From Raineyella antarctica (GTDB lineage: Bacteria; Actinomycetota; Actinomycetes; Propionibacteriales; Propionibacteriaceae): a stretch of 64,000 bases of DNA. The notes under the pieces were generated by a model that had not been told where the DNA came from, did no database searches, and worked only from the letters and a program-made list of their open reading frames with translations. Positions 42,469 to 51,353 of the stretch are shown here, piece by piece. Position 1 is the stretch's first letter, and the number at the start of each line of letters is the position of its first letter. The position numbers and the translations under genes were made by a program. The stretch is taken from contig NZ_FMYF01000002.1 of the NCBI RefSeq assembly GCF_900092135.1, positions 450,671-514,670 on the forward strand, written 5' to 3'.

Positions 42469-43116
42469 ATGTCTGCCGACCTGCCCGACAACCTGCGTGC
42501 CTCTGACAACGACCGCGCCCGCGTCACCGAACTCCTCGACGTGGCGTACGCCGACGGTCGCCTCACCTTCGACGAGCACCAGCAGCGCGTCGACCGGGCC
42601 CTGGCCGCCCGGACGTTCGCCGAGCTGACCCCGCTCACCGTCGACCTCGCGCCGCACCAGGGCATGGCGGTCCCGTCCGGATCCCTGGCGCCCACCCCGT
42701 ACGGCCACCCCAGTGGCGTGCGCGTCGACACCTCGCACCAGAGCCCGGCGGACACGGCCATCGCGATCTTCGGCGGCACCGAGCGTGCCGGCATCCACCG
42801 GGTGCCGGCCACCACGAACGCCATCGCCCTGTTCGGCGGGGTGAGCTTCGACCTCAGCGGGGCCGTCTTCGAGGCCCGCACCGTCAGCTTCAACATCGGC
42901 GCGGTCTTCGGGGGCGTGGAGATCACGGTGCCGCCGGGCGTACGCGTGGTCAACAAGGTCGTCCCGCTGTTCGGGGGCGTGTCCTCCAAGGCCCGGATCT
43001 CCGACCCGAGCGCCCCGACGATCGAACTGCGCGGCCTGGCCCTCTTCGGCGGCGTCGACGTGAAGGTCGCCGGCGAGGACGACGCGAAGGCCCCCGGCGA
43101 TGTCGCCTCGTCCTGA
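42469..43116 (+). CDS. DUF1707 / LiaF-like protein
   Basis: 215 residues. The head LRASDNDRARVTELLDVAYADGRLTFDEHQQRVDRALAARTFAEL is the DUF1707 (SHOCT-like) domain. After a linker, the rest has repeated FGG turns (AIAIFGGTERAG, AIALFGGVSFDLS, IGAVFGGVEITVPPG, LFGGVSSKA), the beta-helix-like pattern of the C-terminal LiaF/DUF2154 domain. Relatives are involved in envelope stress sensing; the function here is unknown. It overlaps the next gene by 17 bases. Confidence 0.85.
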   Translation: MSADLPDNLRASDNDRARVTELLDVAYADGRLTFDEHQQRVDRALAARTFAELTPLTVDLAPHQGMAVPSGSLAPTPYGHPSGVRVDTSHQSPADTAIAIFGGTERAGIHRVPATTNAIALFGGVSFDLSGAVFEARTVSFNIGAVFGGVEITVPPGVRVVNKVVPLFGGVSSKARISDPSAPTIELRGLALFGGVDVKVAGEDDAKAPGDVASS

Positions 43117-43621
43117 CACCGGCCGGACCTCCGACATCCTGTTCGCCGGTCCGGACGTGGAGTGGCGCCCGATCTCGCCCCGGTGGCGTACGGTCCACTG
43201 GCTCGCCTCCGGGATCACCGCACTGGTCGCCGTCGTGGTGCTCGGGGTGTCGGTGCAGTTGGTGTTCGGTCGCTGGGAGCTGACCCTGGTCCCGATCGCC
43301 CTCGTCGCGGCGCTGTGGTTGTGGAACGCGTGGCTGGTGCTGCGGCGTTGGCCCGCGTGGGGCTATGCGGAGACCGCCGACGAGTTGTGGGTGCGGCACG
43401 GGGTGCTGTTCCGTTCCCTCACGGTGGTGCCGTACGGGCGCCTGCAGGTCGTGGACGTCAACGCCGGTCCGCTCCAGCGGGCCTTCGGGCTCGCCGCGGT
43501 CACCTTGGTCACCGCTTCTGCCGACTCCGATGCGCACATCCCCGGCCTGCCGTACGCCGAGGCGACCCGGCTGCGCGACCAGCTCACCGCCCGCGGGGAC
43601 TCGCAGGGGTCCGGCCTGTGA
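43100..43621 (+). CDS. Bacterial PH-domain membrane protein (bPH2), short
   Basis: 173 residues. Two membrane helices (HWLASGITALVAVVVLGVSVQLVFG and LVPIALVAALWLWNAWLVL) precede a PH domain of the DUF304 type: ADELWVRHGVLFRSLTVVPYGRLQVVDVNAGPLQRAFGLAAVTLVTAS. It is coupled by GTGA overlap to the larger PH protein downstream, as in the widespread ydbS-ydbT pair. Function is unknown; a membrane-surface role is likely. Confidence 0.88.
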   Translation: MSPRPDTGRTSDILFAGPDVEWRPISPRWRTVHWLASGITALVAVVVLGVSVQLVFGRWELTLVPIALVAALWLWNAWLVLRRWPAWGYAETADELWVRHGVLFRSLTVVPYGRLQVVDVNAGPLQRAFGLAAVTLVTASADSDAHIPGLPYAEATRLRDQLTARGDSQGSGL

Positions 43622-45126
43622 GCAGTCCCACCGAGCCCTCTGCGCCGGACGCGCCACCCACCGGCTCCGAACCGCCCGGCGTCCCGGCACCCCACCGGCC
43701 CGTGCTGGAGCGCCCGCACCCGCTGACCCCACTGGTCCGCGGCTGGATCGTGCTGGTGGCGGGCATCTTCGGCTTCAGCCAGAACATCACCGACATCATG
43801 TCCGGGCGTTCCGAACTCCCCCCGTGGTGGGTGCTGGTCGGCCTGCTCCTGCTGGTGGCCGTCGCCGCCGGTCTGGCCGGACTCGCGTCGTGGTGGTTCA
43901 CCCGCTTCGTGATCGACGACGACGAGGTGCGGGTGGAGACCGGCTGGCTGCAGCGCCGCTCGCGCCGGGTCGCGTTCGACCGGATCCAGTCCGTCGACGT
44001 CGACCAGCCCCTGGCCGCCCGCCTGCTCGGCCTGGCCGAACTGCGGATCGAGGCCGGCGCGGGGGAGAGCGCCACCCGGCTGCGCTACCTGCAGCGAACC
44101 CGCGCGTACACCTTGCGCGACTACCTGCTGCAGCGCGCCGTCGGGCAACGCGCCACGGTGGCCGACGTCGGCCAGGGCCCGCAGGCCGGCGCCCTGGTCG
44201 ACGCGTCCGCGGCGGACCGGGTCCTGCTGGCGATGTCGCCGGCGCGGATCGTCGGCGCCTTCCTGCTCTCCGCCGAACTGTGGTGGTCGGTCGTGCTCGG
44301 GGTCGTGGTCGTTGGCGTCGGCCGGGGCCTCGGGGTGGAGGTCATCTCGCTGGCCGCGCTGTTCCCGCTCGCGCTCGGCCTGGTCTCGGCCATCAGCCGG
44401 CGGCTGGTCCACCAGTACAACTTCCGGCTGCTGCGTACGCCGCTCGGCGGCCTGCGGGTCACGGCCGGCCTGACCCGCCTCGGCAGCCAGAGCCTGCCGC
44501 TGGACCGGATCCAGGGCGTACGGATCAGCCAGTCGCTGTTGTGGCGGATCCCCGGCTGGTGGCAGGCGGACATCGACATGGTCGGCGTTTCCGCCGGCAA
44601 CGAGGACGGCGAGGACCGGCGCGAGTCGACGGTCCTGCCGGCCGGTACCACGGGGGAGCTGGGGTTCGTACTGGCCCAGGTGCTGCCCGGCATCGACCTG
44701 GGCGCGGTGCAACTGCACCGCGTTCCGGCCCGGGTGCGGTGGATCCGGTGGTTCGACCAGCAGACCCTGCGCTGGGGCGCCACTCCCCAGGCCGCCATCG
44801 CGGACTCCGGGCTGCTGGTGCGGCACGGGGAGATCGTCCCGCTGCACAAGTTCCAGTCCGTACGCCTCACGCAGGGGCCGCTGCAACGGTTGCTGCGCGT
44901 CGCGAGTGTGCACCTGGACACCACGCCGGGCCCGGTCCACCATGTCGCCCGGCACCTGCCGGTGGAGCAGGCCCGCCCGTACGCCGAGCAGCTGCTGGCC
45001 TGGGGGAGTGCCGCGCGGCGCTCCGGGAGCGGGGTGCGGACCCCGGTGGGGCCATCGGCGGGACCCCCGGCCGGTCCGCGGACACGACCCCCGGGGACTG
45101 GTGACGTGGACACGCGCTCTCGCTAG
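43618..45126 (+). CDS. Bacterial PH-domain membrane protein (YdbT-like), multi-domain
   Basis: 502 residues from GTG 43618, overlapping the previous stop. Helix pairs alternate with three DUF304 PH domains: DDEVRVETGWLQRRSRRVAFDRIQSVDVDQPLAARLLGLAELRIEAG; a second around TPLGGLRVTAGLTRLGSQSLPLDRIQGVRIS; and a third around DSGLLVRHGEIVPLHKFQSVRLTQGPLQRLLRVASVHLDT. This matches YdbT. The Gly/Pro-rich tail is not conserved. It ends ten bases before ppgK but that gene appears to have its own promoter. Confidence 0.88.
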   Translation: MSSPTEPSAPDAPPTGSEPPGVPAPHRPVLERPHPLTPLVRGWIVLVAGIFGFSQNITDIMSGRSELPPWWVLVGLLLLVAVAAGLAGLASWWFTRFVIDDDEVRVETGWLQRRSRRVAFDRIQSVDVDQPLAARLLGLAELRIEAGAGESATRLRYLQRTRAYTLRDYLLQRAVGQRATVADVGQGPQAGALVDASAADRVLLAMSPARIVGAFLLSAELWWSVVLGVVVVGVGRGLGVEVISLAALFPLALGLVSAISRRLVHQYNFRLLRTPLGGLRVTAGLTRLGSQSLPLDRIQGVRISQSLLWRIPGWWQADIDMVGVSAGNEDGEDRRESTVLPAGTTGELGFVLAQVLPGIDLGAVQLHRVPARVRWIRWFDQQTLRWGATPQAAIADSGLLVRHGEIVPLHKFQSVRLTQGPLQRLLRVASVHLDTTPGPVHHVARHLPVEQARPYAEQLLAWGSAARRSGSGVRTPVGPSAGPPAGPRTRPPGTGDVDTRSR

Positions 45127-45129
45127 GCT
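45124..45129 (+). promoter_or_regulatory. Leaderless-type -10 box of ppgK (TAGGCT)
   Basis: TAGGCT overlaps the stop codon of the PH-domain gene; six bases follow, then ATG 45136. No ribosome site is seen. Confidence 0.5.
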
Positions 45130-45135
45130 CGTTGC

Positions 45136-46092
45136 ATGACCACGCGACCTGTACTGGGCATCGACATCGGCGGTTCGGGGATCAAGGGCGCCCCGGTGGA
45201 TCTGGAGACCGGCACGTTCGCCGCCGAGCGGCTCCGGATCCCGACGCCCAAGAAGTCCACCCCCAAGAAGGTCGGCGCCGCCGTCGCGGAGATCGTCGAG
45301 CACTTCGCCGAGCTCATCGGGGACGGGCCGATCGGCCTGACCGTCCCTGCTGTGGTCACCCACGGTGTCACCCGCAGTGCGGCCAACATCGACCCGGGCT
45401 GGATCGACTTCGAGGCCGAGAAGATGTTCGAGGACCTGCTCGGTCGCAAGGTCGTCATGCTCAACGATGCCGATGCCGCGGGCCTGGCCGAGGCGCACTA
45501 CGGTGCGGCGAAGGGGCATCCGGGACTGGTGCTGCTCAGCACGCTGGGCACCGGCATCGGCAGCGCGCTGGTGCACGCCGGGGTGCTGATCGCCAACTCC
45601 GAACTCGGCCACATCGAGATCGACGGCAAGGACGCCGAGACCCAGGCCTCCTCCGGCGTCAAGGACAAGCTCGGCCTGTCCTACAAGCAGTGGATCCCCC
45701 GGATCGAGAAGTACTTCCAGACGGTCGAGCGGCTGATCTGGCCCGACCTGATCGTCGTCGGTGGCGGCGTCAGCAAGGACTCGGACAAGTTCCTGCCCTA
45801 CCTCAAGCTCAACACCCCGATCGTGCCGGCCACGCTGCGCAACAAGGCGGGCATCATCGGGGCGGCGTGGATGGCGGTCTACCGCCAGCAGCACGACGCG
45901 GACACCGAGAGCGTGGCGGAGGCCAACCGGCGCGCCATCGAGCGGTCCCAGCAGCCCGAGGTCCCGGTCGTGGGAGACTCGGACAGCGATCGGGACGACC
46001 GCGTGACCGCCGTGGATGCGGACGAGCAGGTGGAGGTCGACGAGCAGGTCGAGGCCCCGCCGGCCGAGGATGCGCCGGCCGAGCAGGACTGA
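45136..46092 (+). CDS. ppgK: Polyphosphate glucokinase
   Basis: 318 residues. It is a ROK-type kinase: VLGIDIGGSGIKGAPVD for phosphate binding, LNDADAAGLAEAHYGA with the catalytic Asp, LLSTLGTGIGSALVHAGVLIANSELGHIEI, and DLIVVGGGVSKDSDKF. The particular spacing and the KKSTPKK segment fit the actinobacterial polyphosphate/ATP glucokinases, which make glucose-6-phosphate using polyphosphate. About 55 C-terminal residues, rich in Glu, Asp, Val and Ala, exceed the usual length and look disordered. Confidence 0.93.
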   Translation: MTTRPVLGIDIGGSGIKGAPVDLETGTFAAERLRIPTPKKSTPKKVGAAVAEIVEHFAELIGDGPIGLTVPAVVTHGVTRSAANIDPGWIDFEAEKMFEDLLGRKVVMLNDADAAGLAEAHYGAAKGHPGLVLLSTLGTGIGSALVHAGVLIANSELGHIEIDGKDAETQASSGVKDKLGLSYKQWIPRIEKYFQTVERLIWPDLIVVGGGVSKDSDKFLPYLKLNTPIVPATLRNKAGIIGAAWMAVYRQQHDADTESVAEANRRAIERSQQPEVPVVGDSDSDRDDRVTAVDADEQVEVDEQVEAPPAEDAPAEQD

Positions 46093-46093
46093 T

Positions 46094-46130
46094 CCTCGGG
46101 GCCCAGGTCGGATGGCTCGGGGCCCCGAGG
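46094..46130. terminator. Hairpin between convergent ppgK and argS
   Basis: An 11-bp perfect stem CCTCGGGGCCC/GGGCCCCGAGG with a 15-base loop, starting one base after the ppgK stop and 26 bases before the argS stop. It can act on both strands. Confidence 0.7.
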
Positions 46131-46155
46131 CCGTGGTCCCCACCCCGCCGCCCGT

Positions 46156-47796
46156 TCACATCCGCTCGAGCGCCTCGATCCCGAGCATGTCCAGCCCCGT
46201 CGCCAGCACCGTACGGACCGCGCGGCACAGCCCCAGCCGAGAGTCGCGCACCGCACCCTCGGACTTCAGGATCGGGCACTGCTGGTAGAACGCGGAGTAG
46301 TGCTGGGCCAGCTCGTACAGGTAGGTGCACAGCTTGTGCGGCTGCAGCGTGGTGGCCACCTCGACCACGGCCTCCCCGAAGCGGGACAGCTGCAGCGCCA
46401 GGGCCTGCTCGGTCGGGTCGTCCAGGACCGTCACCGTGGTGTCCAGCGACAGGCCCTTCGCCTCGGCCTCGCGCATCACCGCACACGTACGGGCATGGGC
46501 GTACTGCAGGTAGGGCCCGGTGTCGCCGGTGGTCTGGACCATCCGCTCGGCGTCGAACACGTAGTCCTTGTTCAGGCCGTTCGACAGGTCGGCGTACTTG
46601 ATCGCGGCCAGCGCGATCGGCGGGGCGGCGATCTCCTCGGCCGCGTCGAGCAGCGAGGACAGGGTCACCGCCGAGCCGTCGCGGGTCTTGAACGGCTTGC
46701 CGTCCGCGCCGAGCACCATGCCGAAGCCGATGTGCTCCGCCGACACGCTGTCCGGCAGCCAGCCGGCCCGCCGCGCCACCGCGAACACCATCGCGAAGTG
46801 CTGGGCCTGCCGGGCGTCGGTCACGTAGATGATCCGCTCGGCCCCCAGGTCGTCGACCCGGTGCCGGAGTGCCGCCAGGTCGGTGGCGTCGTAGCCGTAG
46901 CCCCCGTCCCGCTTCTGCACGATCATCGGCGCGTCGAATCCCTCGACCCACACCACCAGGGCGCCGTCGTCCTCCACGGCCAGCCCCATCGCCTTGAGGT
47001 CCTCCACGACCTTCGGCAGCGCCTGGTTGTAGGTCGATTCGCCGGCCAGGTCGTCGTCGGTGAGCAGGATGTTCATCCGCTCGTACGTGGCGTTGAAGCC
47101 GGCCAGCGACACGTCGATCAACTGGTGCCAGATGCCCAGGGTCTGCTCGTCGCCGGCCTGCAGCGCCACCACCCGGCGGCGCGCGCGGTCGGCGAAGTCC
47201 TCGTCCGCCTTGAAGTGCGCCGAGGCCCGCTTGTAGAGCGCCTCGGCCCCGGCGAGGTCCAGGGCGGAGACGTCGGTGCCCTCCTCGAGGATCTGTTCGA
47301 CCAGCTGGCCGAACTGGGTCCCCCAGTCGCCGATGTGGTTCTGCGGCTTCACGGTCGAGCCGGTCGCCCGCAGCACCCGGGTGAAGCAGTCGCCGATGAT
47401 CGTCGAGCGCAGGTGGCCGACATGCATCTGCTTGGCGACGTTGGGGGAGGAGTAGTCGACGATCGTACGACGCGCGTGCGGGTCCTGGGGGACGCCATGG
47501 GCCGGATCGGTGGCCAGGCGGTTGGCCTCCTCGGCGAGTACCGAGTTCTTCAGCCGGATGTTGATGAAGCCCGGGCCGGCGATCTCCAGTGGCTCGCACA
47601 GGTCGTCGACCCGGATCTCGTCCACGATCCGCTGGGCGATGTCGCGGGGCTTGGCCCCCTCCTGCTTGGCCAGCCGCATCGCGATGTTGCACTGGAAGTG
47701 GCCGAACTGCGGCTTGGTCGCGGGACGCAGCTCGGGGTCGACGCCACCGGTGACCGCAGCGAACCGTTCACTCAACCGGGTTGCAAGGGAGGACAT
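46156..47796 (-). CDS. argS: Arginyl-tRNA synthetase
   Basis: 546 residues from ATG 47796, with GGAAG at a suitable distance. The class I motif appears as SSPNVAKQMHVGHLRSTIIGD (HIGH form HVGH), with the Arg-specific N-terminal domain (KPQFGHFQCNIAMRLAKQEG) and the C-terminal anticodon-binding DALR domain ending in LGLCRAVRTVLATGLDMLGIEALERM. The KMSK position is replaced by a GKPFKTRDG-type loop, normal for many ArgRS. It charges tRNA-Arg. Confidence 0.96.
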   Translation of the reverse strand: MSSLATRLSERFAAVTGGVDPELRPATKPQFGHFQCNIAMRLAKQEGAKPRDIAQRIVDEIRVDDLCEPLEIAGPGFINIRLKNSVLAEEANRLATDPAHGVPQDPHARRTIVDYSSPNVAKQMHVGHLRSTIIGDCFTRVLRATGSTVKPQNHIGDWGTQFGQLVEQILEEGTDVSALDLAGAEALYKRASAHFKADEDFADRARRRVVALQAGDEQTLGIWHQLIDVSLAGFNATYERMNILLTDDDLAGESTYNQALPKVVEDLKAMGLAVEDDGALVVWVEGFDAPMIVQKRDGGYGYDATDLAALRHRVDDLGAERIIYVTDARQAQHFAMVFAVARRAGWLPDSVSAEHIGFGMVLGADGKPFKTRDGSAVTLSSLLDAAEEIAAPPIALAAIKYADLSNGLNKDYVFDAERMVQTTGDTGPYLQYAHARTCAVMREAEAKGLSLDTTVTVLDDPTEQALALQLSRFGEAVVEVATTLQPHKLCTYLYELAQHYSAFYQQCPILKSEGAVRDSRLGLCRAVRTVLATGLDMLGIEALERM

Positions 47797-47896
47797 GCGC
47801 GTCATTCTTCCACGACGGGCCCGGATCGGCCTTTTGGTGATGTCTGGTGGGCGTCCGGCCAGGTCAGGCGCCGGGAGAATGGTCAGCGCCGCGCCA

Positions 47897-47902
47897 TAAG
47901 GT
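47897..47902 (+). promoter_or_regulatory. Leaderless-type -10 box of the aldo/keto reductase gene (TAAGGT)
   Basis: TAAGGT, six bases, then ATG 47909. No ribosome site is visible. Confidence 0.5.
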
Positions 47903-47908
47903 GGCGAC

Positions 47909-48724
47909 ATGAGCAACGTCCCCACCATCACCCTCCGTGACGACACCACCATCCCGCAGTTGGGCTTCGGCACCTGGAAGATCACCGACGACGAGGCGCA
48001 GGCCAGCGTGGAGCAGGCCCTGGCGATCGGCTACCGGCACATCGACACGGCTGCGCTCTACGCCAACGAGGCGGGCATCGGCAAGGCCCTCGCCGGCTCC
48101 GGCATCGCCCGGCAGGACCTGTACCTCACCACCAAGGTGTGGAACGACCGCCAGCTCGAGGCTCGCGCCTCGCTGGAGGAGAGCCTGGCCAAGCTCGGTA
48201 CCGACCACGTCGACCTGTTCCTGATCCACTGGCCGCACCCGTCCGCCGACACGTACGTCCAGTGCTGGCGGGACATGGTCGCCCTGCGCGAGGAGGGCCT
48301 GGCGACCTCGATCGGCGTCTGCAACTTCAACGTCCCGCACCTGCAGCGCCTGCTCGACGAGGTCGGCGAGGTGCCGGTGGTCAACCAGGTCGAGCTGCAC
48401 CCCTCGTTCACCCAGAAGGACCTGGAGTCGTACGGGACCGGGCACGGCATCGCCACCGAGGCCTGGGCCCCGATCGGCCGCGGCGCCGACCTCGCGGACG
48501 AGGGGATCCGCTCCATCGCCGACCAGCTGGGTCGTACGCCCGCCCAGGTGATCCTGCGCTGGCACCTGCAGCAGGGCCGGATCGTGTTCCCCAAGTCGGT
48601 CCGCGAGGAGCGGATCCGGGAGAACTTCGACGTGCTCGACTTCGAGCTGACCGCCGACGACCTGGCCCGGGTCGACGCGGTCGACGCGGGCAACCGCCTC
48701 GGCCCGGACCCGGACACGATGTGA
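47909..48724 (+). CDS. Aldo/keto reductase (AKR5-like)
   Basis: 271 residues. The complete catalytic tetrad can be read: Asp and Tyr in GYRHIDTAALYANE, Lys in LTTKVWND, His in LFLIHWP. Later landmarks are IGVCNFN, VVNQVELHP and the NADPH-binding FPKSVREERIRENFDVLDFEL. It belongs to the 2,5-diketogluconate-reductase-like group, cytosolic NADPH-dependent carbonyl reductases with broad substrates. It is followed ten bases later by the YigZ gene. Confidence 0.92.
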   Translation: MSNVPTITLRDDTTIPQLGFGTWKITDDEAQASVEQALAIGYRHIDTAALYANEAGIGKALAGSGIARQDLYLTTKVWNDRQLEARASLEESLAKLGTDHVDLFLIHWPHPSADTYVQCWRDMVALREEGLATSIGVCNFNVPHLQRLLDEVGEVPVVNQVELHPSFTQKDLESYGTGHGIATEAWAPIGRGADLADEGIRSIADQLGRTPAQVILRWHLQQGRIVFPKSVREERIRENFDVLDFELTADDLARVDAVDAGNRLGPDPDTM

Positions 48725-48734
48725 GCCTGCTCCC

Positions 48735-49430
48735 GTGAGCATGCCCCCCACCCCGGACCGCGGCGCGGCCCCCACCCCGGACCGGCTGACCGTCCCGTAC
48801 GGACCCGACGTCGTCGCGGAACTTGAGGTGAAGCGTTCGCGCTTCATCACCTGGCTGCGTCGGGCAGGGGACGAGGCGGAGGCCCGCCGGCTGCTGGCCG
48901 ACGCCCGCGAGACCTTCCCGGACGCCCGGCACCACTGCAGCGCCTGGGTGATCTCGGTCCCGGACGCCCAGCCGCTCTGGCACTCCTCCGACGACGGGGA
49001 GCCCAGCGGTACGGCGGGTCGGCCGATGCTGGACGTGCTGGTCGGGTCCGGACTGACCGATGTGGCGGTGGTCGTGGTGCGCTACTTCGGCGGCACCCTG
49101 CTGGGCACCGGCGGCCTGGTCCGCGCCTACTCCGAGGCCGTCAGCGGTGCGCTCGCCCTGGCGCCCCGGGTCCGGCTGGTGTCCTCGGCGCTGTGGCGGG
49201 TCACCCTGCCGCACGCCGAGGCCGGCCGGGTCGAGGCCGAGCTGCGCGACCGTGGCATCCTCGTGCACGACATCGCGTACGGTGCAGCCGGGGTCGAACT
49301 GGTCCTGGCCGACAACGATGCCGACGGGCTCGCCGCCACGCTGGCCGCGCTGACCCGCGGCACCGGCGTTCTGCAACCGGCCGGCCGGACCGTCACCGAG
49401 CGACCGGTCCGGGCCGGGGCCGCGGAGTAG
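48735..49430 (+). CDS. YigZ/IMPACT family protein
   Basis: 231 residues from GTG 48735. The UPF0029 signature is clear: KRSRFITWLRRAGDEAEARRLLADARETFPDARHHCSAWVI, DDGEPSGTAGRPMLDVLVGSGLTDVAVVVVRYFGGTLLGTGGLVRAYSEAV, then a DUF1949 C-terminal domain. Such proteins are linked to translation-related stress; the biochemical role is unsettled. It lies between the reductase and surE genes in the same direction. Confidence 0.9.
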   Translation: MSMPPTPDRGAAPTPDRLTVPYGPDVVAELEVKRSRFITWLRRAGDEAEARRLLADARETFPDARHHCSAWVISVPDAQPLWHSSDDGEPSGTAGRPMLDVLVGSGLTDVAVVVVRYFGGTLLGTGGLVRAYSEAVSGALALAPRVRLVSSALWRVTLPHAEAGRVEAELRDRGILVHDIAYGAAGVELVLADNDADGLAATLAALTRGTGVLQPAGRTVTERPVRAGAAE

Positions 49431-49468
49431 GGTGGGGAAGGTCCAGACCGGCGAGTGAGGGCCTCGGC

Positions 49469-50308
49469 ATGCAGATCCTGATCACCAATGATGACGGCAT
49501 CGATTCGCCGGGTCTGGCAGCGATGGCCCGGGCCGCGATCCGGCGGGGACACCAGGTGCTGGTCGTCGCACCGGACCGCCCCTCCTCCGGCGCCAGCGCC
49601 TCGATCGGGATGCGCACCCACAACGGCCGCCCGATCGTCCAGGAGGAACACCCCGACGGGATGCCCAAGGGGGTCCGTTCGTTGGTGGTCGAGGCGACGC
49701 CGGCGCAGATCGTCTACCTGGCCGCGCAGGGCGAGTTCGGTCCGGGCCCAGGGCCGGCCATGGTCCTCAGCGGTATCAACGCCGGTGCCAACACCGGTCG
49801 CGCGATCCTGCACTCCGGCACCATCGGTGTCGCGCTGACCGCCTCCGTCCTCGGGATCCGTACGATGGCCGTCTCCGTCAACGGCACCGACCCGGTGCAC
49901 TGGGACACCGCCGAGGACGTCGCCGTACGGATGATGGAGTGGGCGGAGTTCCAACCCTCGGACGGCCGGATCCTCAACGTCAACATCCCGGACGTGCCGC
50001 TGTACCGGCTGCGTGGGCTGCGGGAGGCGCCGCTGGCGATGTTCGGGGCCCTGCAGGCGGCCGACATCGACTTCCCCGACGACCCGGTGTCGGCGGTCCG
50101 GCGCGTGCCGGTGGAGTTCGAGCCGGAGTTCGCCCGGCTGGAGCCCGGCACCGACCACTACCTGCTCGAGCGCGACTGGGTCACCGCCACCATGCTGCGC
50201 GGCATGGTGGACGACTTCTCCGGGGTCCACCTGCCCCCACTCGAACAGGTCTTCCCGATCCATTCGCGGCTGCACGCCGTCCACCGCCGACCCCCTTGGA
50301 GTGAATGA
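49469..50308 (+). CDS. surE: 5'/3'-nucleotidase SurE
   Basis: 279 residues, GTGAGG before the ATG. Metal ligands are in ILITNDDGIDSPG and the later SGINAGANTGRAILHSGTIGVALTA; DRPSSGASAS is the usual Ser-rich loop. SurE is a stationary-phase survival phosphatase acting on nucleoside monophosphates. It is followed after one base by an inositol-phosphatase family gene. Confidence 0.94.
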   Translation: MQILITNDDGIDSPGLAAMARAAIRRGHQVLVVAPDRPSSGASASIGMRTHNGRPIVQEEHPDGMPKGVRSLVVEATPAQIVYLAAQGEFGPGPGPAMVLSGINAGANTGRAILHSGTIGVALTASVLGIRTMAVSVNGTDPVHWDTAEDVAVRMMEWAEFQPSDGRILNVNIPDVPLYRLRGLREAPLAMFGALQAADIDFPDDPVSAVRRVPVEFEPEFARLEPGTDHYLLERDWVTATMLRGMVDDFSGVHLPPLEQVFPIHSRLHAVHRRPPWSE

Positions 50309-50309
50309 C

Positions 50310-51146
50310 ATGACTGCACCGGCACTGCTCACCGAGATCCACGCCCTCGCCCTGGCGGTCGCGCAGGACGGCGCCCGGATGGCCCGGGAGATGCGCGAGG
50401 CGGGGGTAGCCATCGCCGACCGCAAGTCCTCGGTGGCGGACATCGTCACGGAGGCCGACCGGGCGGTCGAGACGGCCATCCGGGACGCGATCGCCGTCGC
50501 CCGCCCGCAGGACGGTTTCCTGGGCGAGGAGTCCGATGCCGCAGGGTCCGCCTCGGGCCTGACCTGGGTGGTCGATCCGATCGACGGGACGGTCAACTAC
50601 GCGTACGGGCTGCCGTCCTGGGCCGTCTCGGTAGCCGTCGTCGAGGGTGATCCGCAGCCGGAGACCTGGACGGGTCTGGCCGGCGTGGTGGTCAACCCGA
50701 TGACGGGGGAGACCTGGGAGGCCTGGTTCGGCGGCGGCGCCCGGGTCAACGGCCGTACGCTGCAGATCGCCAAGGAGGTCGACCTGCCGCGTACGTTGGT
50801 CGGCACCGGCTTCGGCTACCGGGCCGAGCGACGGCTGGTGCAGGGCCAGGTCGTCGCTCGACTGCTCGGCGTCGTCCGCGACATCCGACGGGCCGGCGCG
50901 GCCAGCCTCGACATCTGCTCGGTGGCGGCGCAGCGCCTGGACGCCTACTACGAGACCGGGCTGCACCCCTGGGACCTGGCCGGGGGCACTGTCATCGCGC
51001 GGGAGGCCGGGGCCCACGTCAGCGGGCTGCGAGGGAACGGTGCGGGAGAGGCGTTCTACCTGGCCTGCAACCCGGTGATCGCCGGACCGCTGGAGGAGGC
51101 GCTGCTGGCAGCAGGCGCCGAGCCGCTGGCGGAGCAGGATCGCTGA
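50310..51146 (+). CDS. Inositol monophosphatase family protein
   Basis: 278 residues. The Li-sensitive phosphatase motifs are present: DIVTEADRAVE, GFLGEESDA, WVVDPIDGTVNYAYGLP with metal-binding Asp, and HPWDLAGGTVIAREAGAHVSG at the end. Substrate could be myo-inositol phosphate, histidinol phosphate or fructose bisphosphate; the sequence does not decide. The start sits one base after the surE stop, so translation is coupled. Confidence 0.9.
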   Translation: MTAPALLTEIHALALAVAQDGARMAREMREAGVAIADRKSSVADIVTEADRAVETAIRDAIAVARPQDGFLGEESDAAGSASGLTWVVDPIDGTVNYAYGLPSWAVSVAVVEGDPQPETWTGLAGVVVNPMTGETWEAWFGGGARVNGRTLQIAKEVDLPRTLVGTGFGYRAERRLVQGQVVARLLGVVRDIRRAGAASLDICSVAAQRLDAYYETGLHPWDLAGGTVIAREAGAHVSGLRGNGAGEAFYLACNPVIAGPLEEALLAAGAEPLAEQDR

Positions 51147-51171
51147 CGAGGACCGGTCGGCAGGGGTCAAC

Positions 51172-51200
51172 TTTCCAGTTGCTGGGGGTGCTGCTAAGCT
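51172..51200 (+). promoter_or_regulatory. Candidate tRNA-Gly promoter
   Basis: TTTCCA at 51172-51177 and TAAGCT at 51195-51200 with a 17-base spacer, 15 bases before the mature tRNA. Confidence 0.4.
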
Positions 51201-51215
51201 GTCCCAGCAGCAAAC

Positions 51216-51289
51216 GCGGATGTAGTTTAATGGTAGAACATCAGCTTCCCAAGCTGAGAACGCGGGTTCGATTCCCGTCATCCGCTCCA
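51216..51289 (+). tRNA. tRNA-Gly (anticodon CCC)
   Basis: The acceptor arm GCGGATG pairs with CATCCGC, followed by T and an encoded CCA. The D-arm is short (GTTTAATGGTAGAAC). The anticodon stem TCAGC/GCTGA encloses the loop TTCCCAA, giving anticodon CCC, which reads GGG. The T-arm is GCGGG TTCGATT CCCGT. After it, a 16-base direct repeat (GCAGGTGCGAGTAGCA) occurs twice in 51309-51344; no integrase is near. Confidence 0.96.
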
Positions 51290-51353
51290 CAGCATCCGCC
51301 CTTGTCAGCGGCAGGTGCGAGTAGCAGCAGGTGCGAGTAGCAGCGGATCTCCC

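Noticed and set aside
51216..51350. tRNA-Gly as an integration site
   Set aside because: No integrase, no second copy of the tRNA 3' end, and the downstream gene is a normal response regulator.
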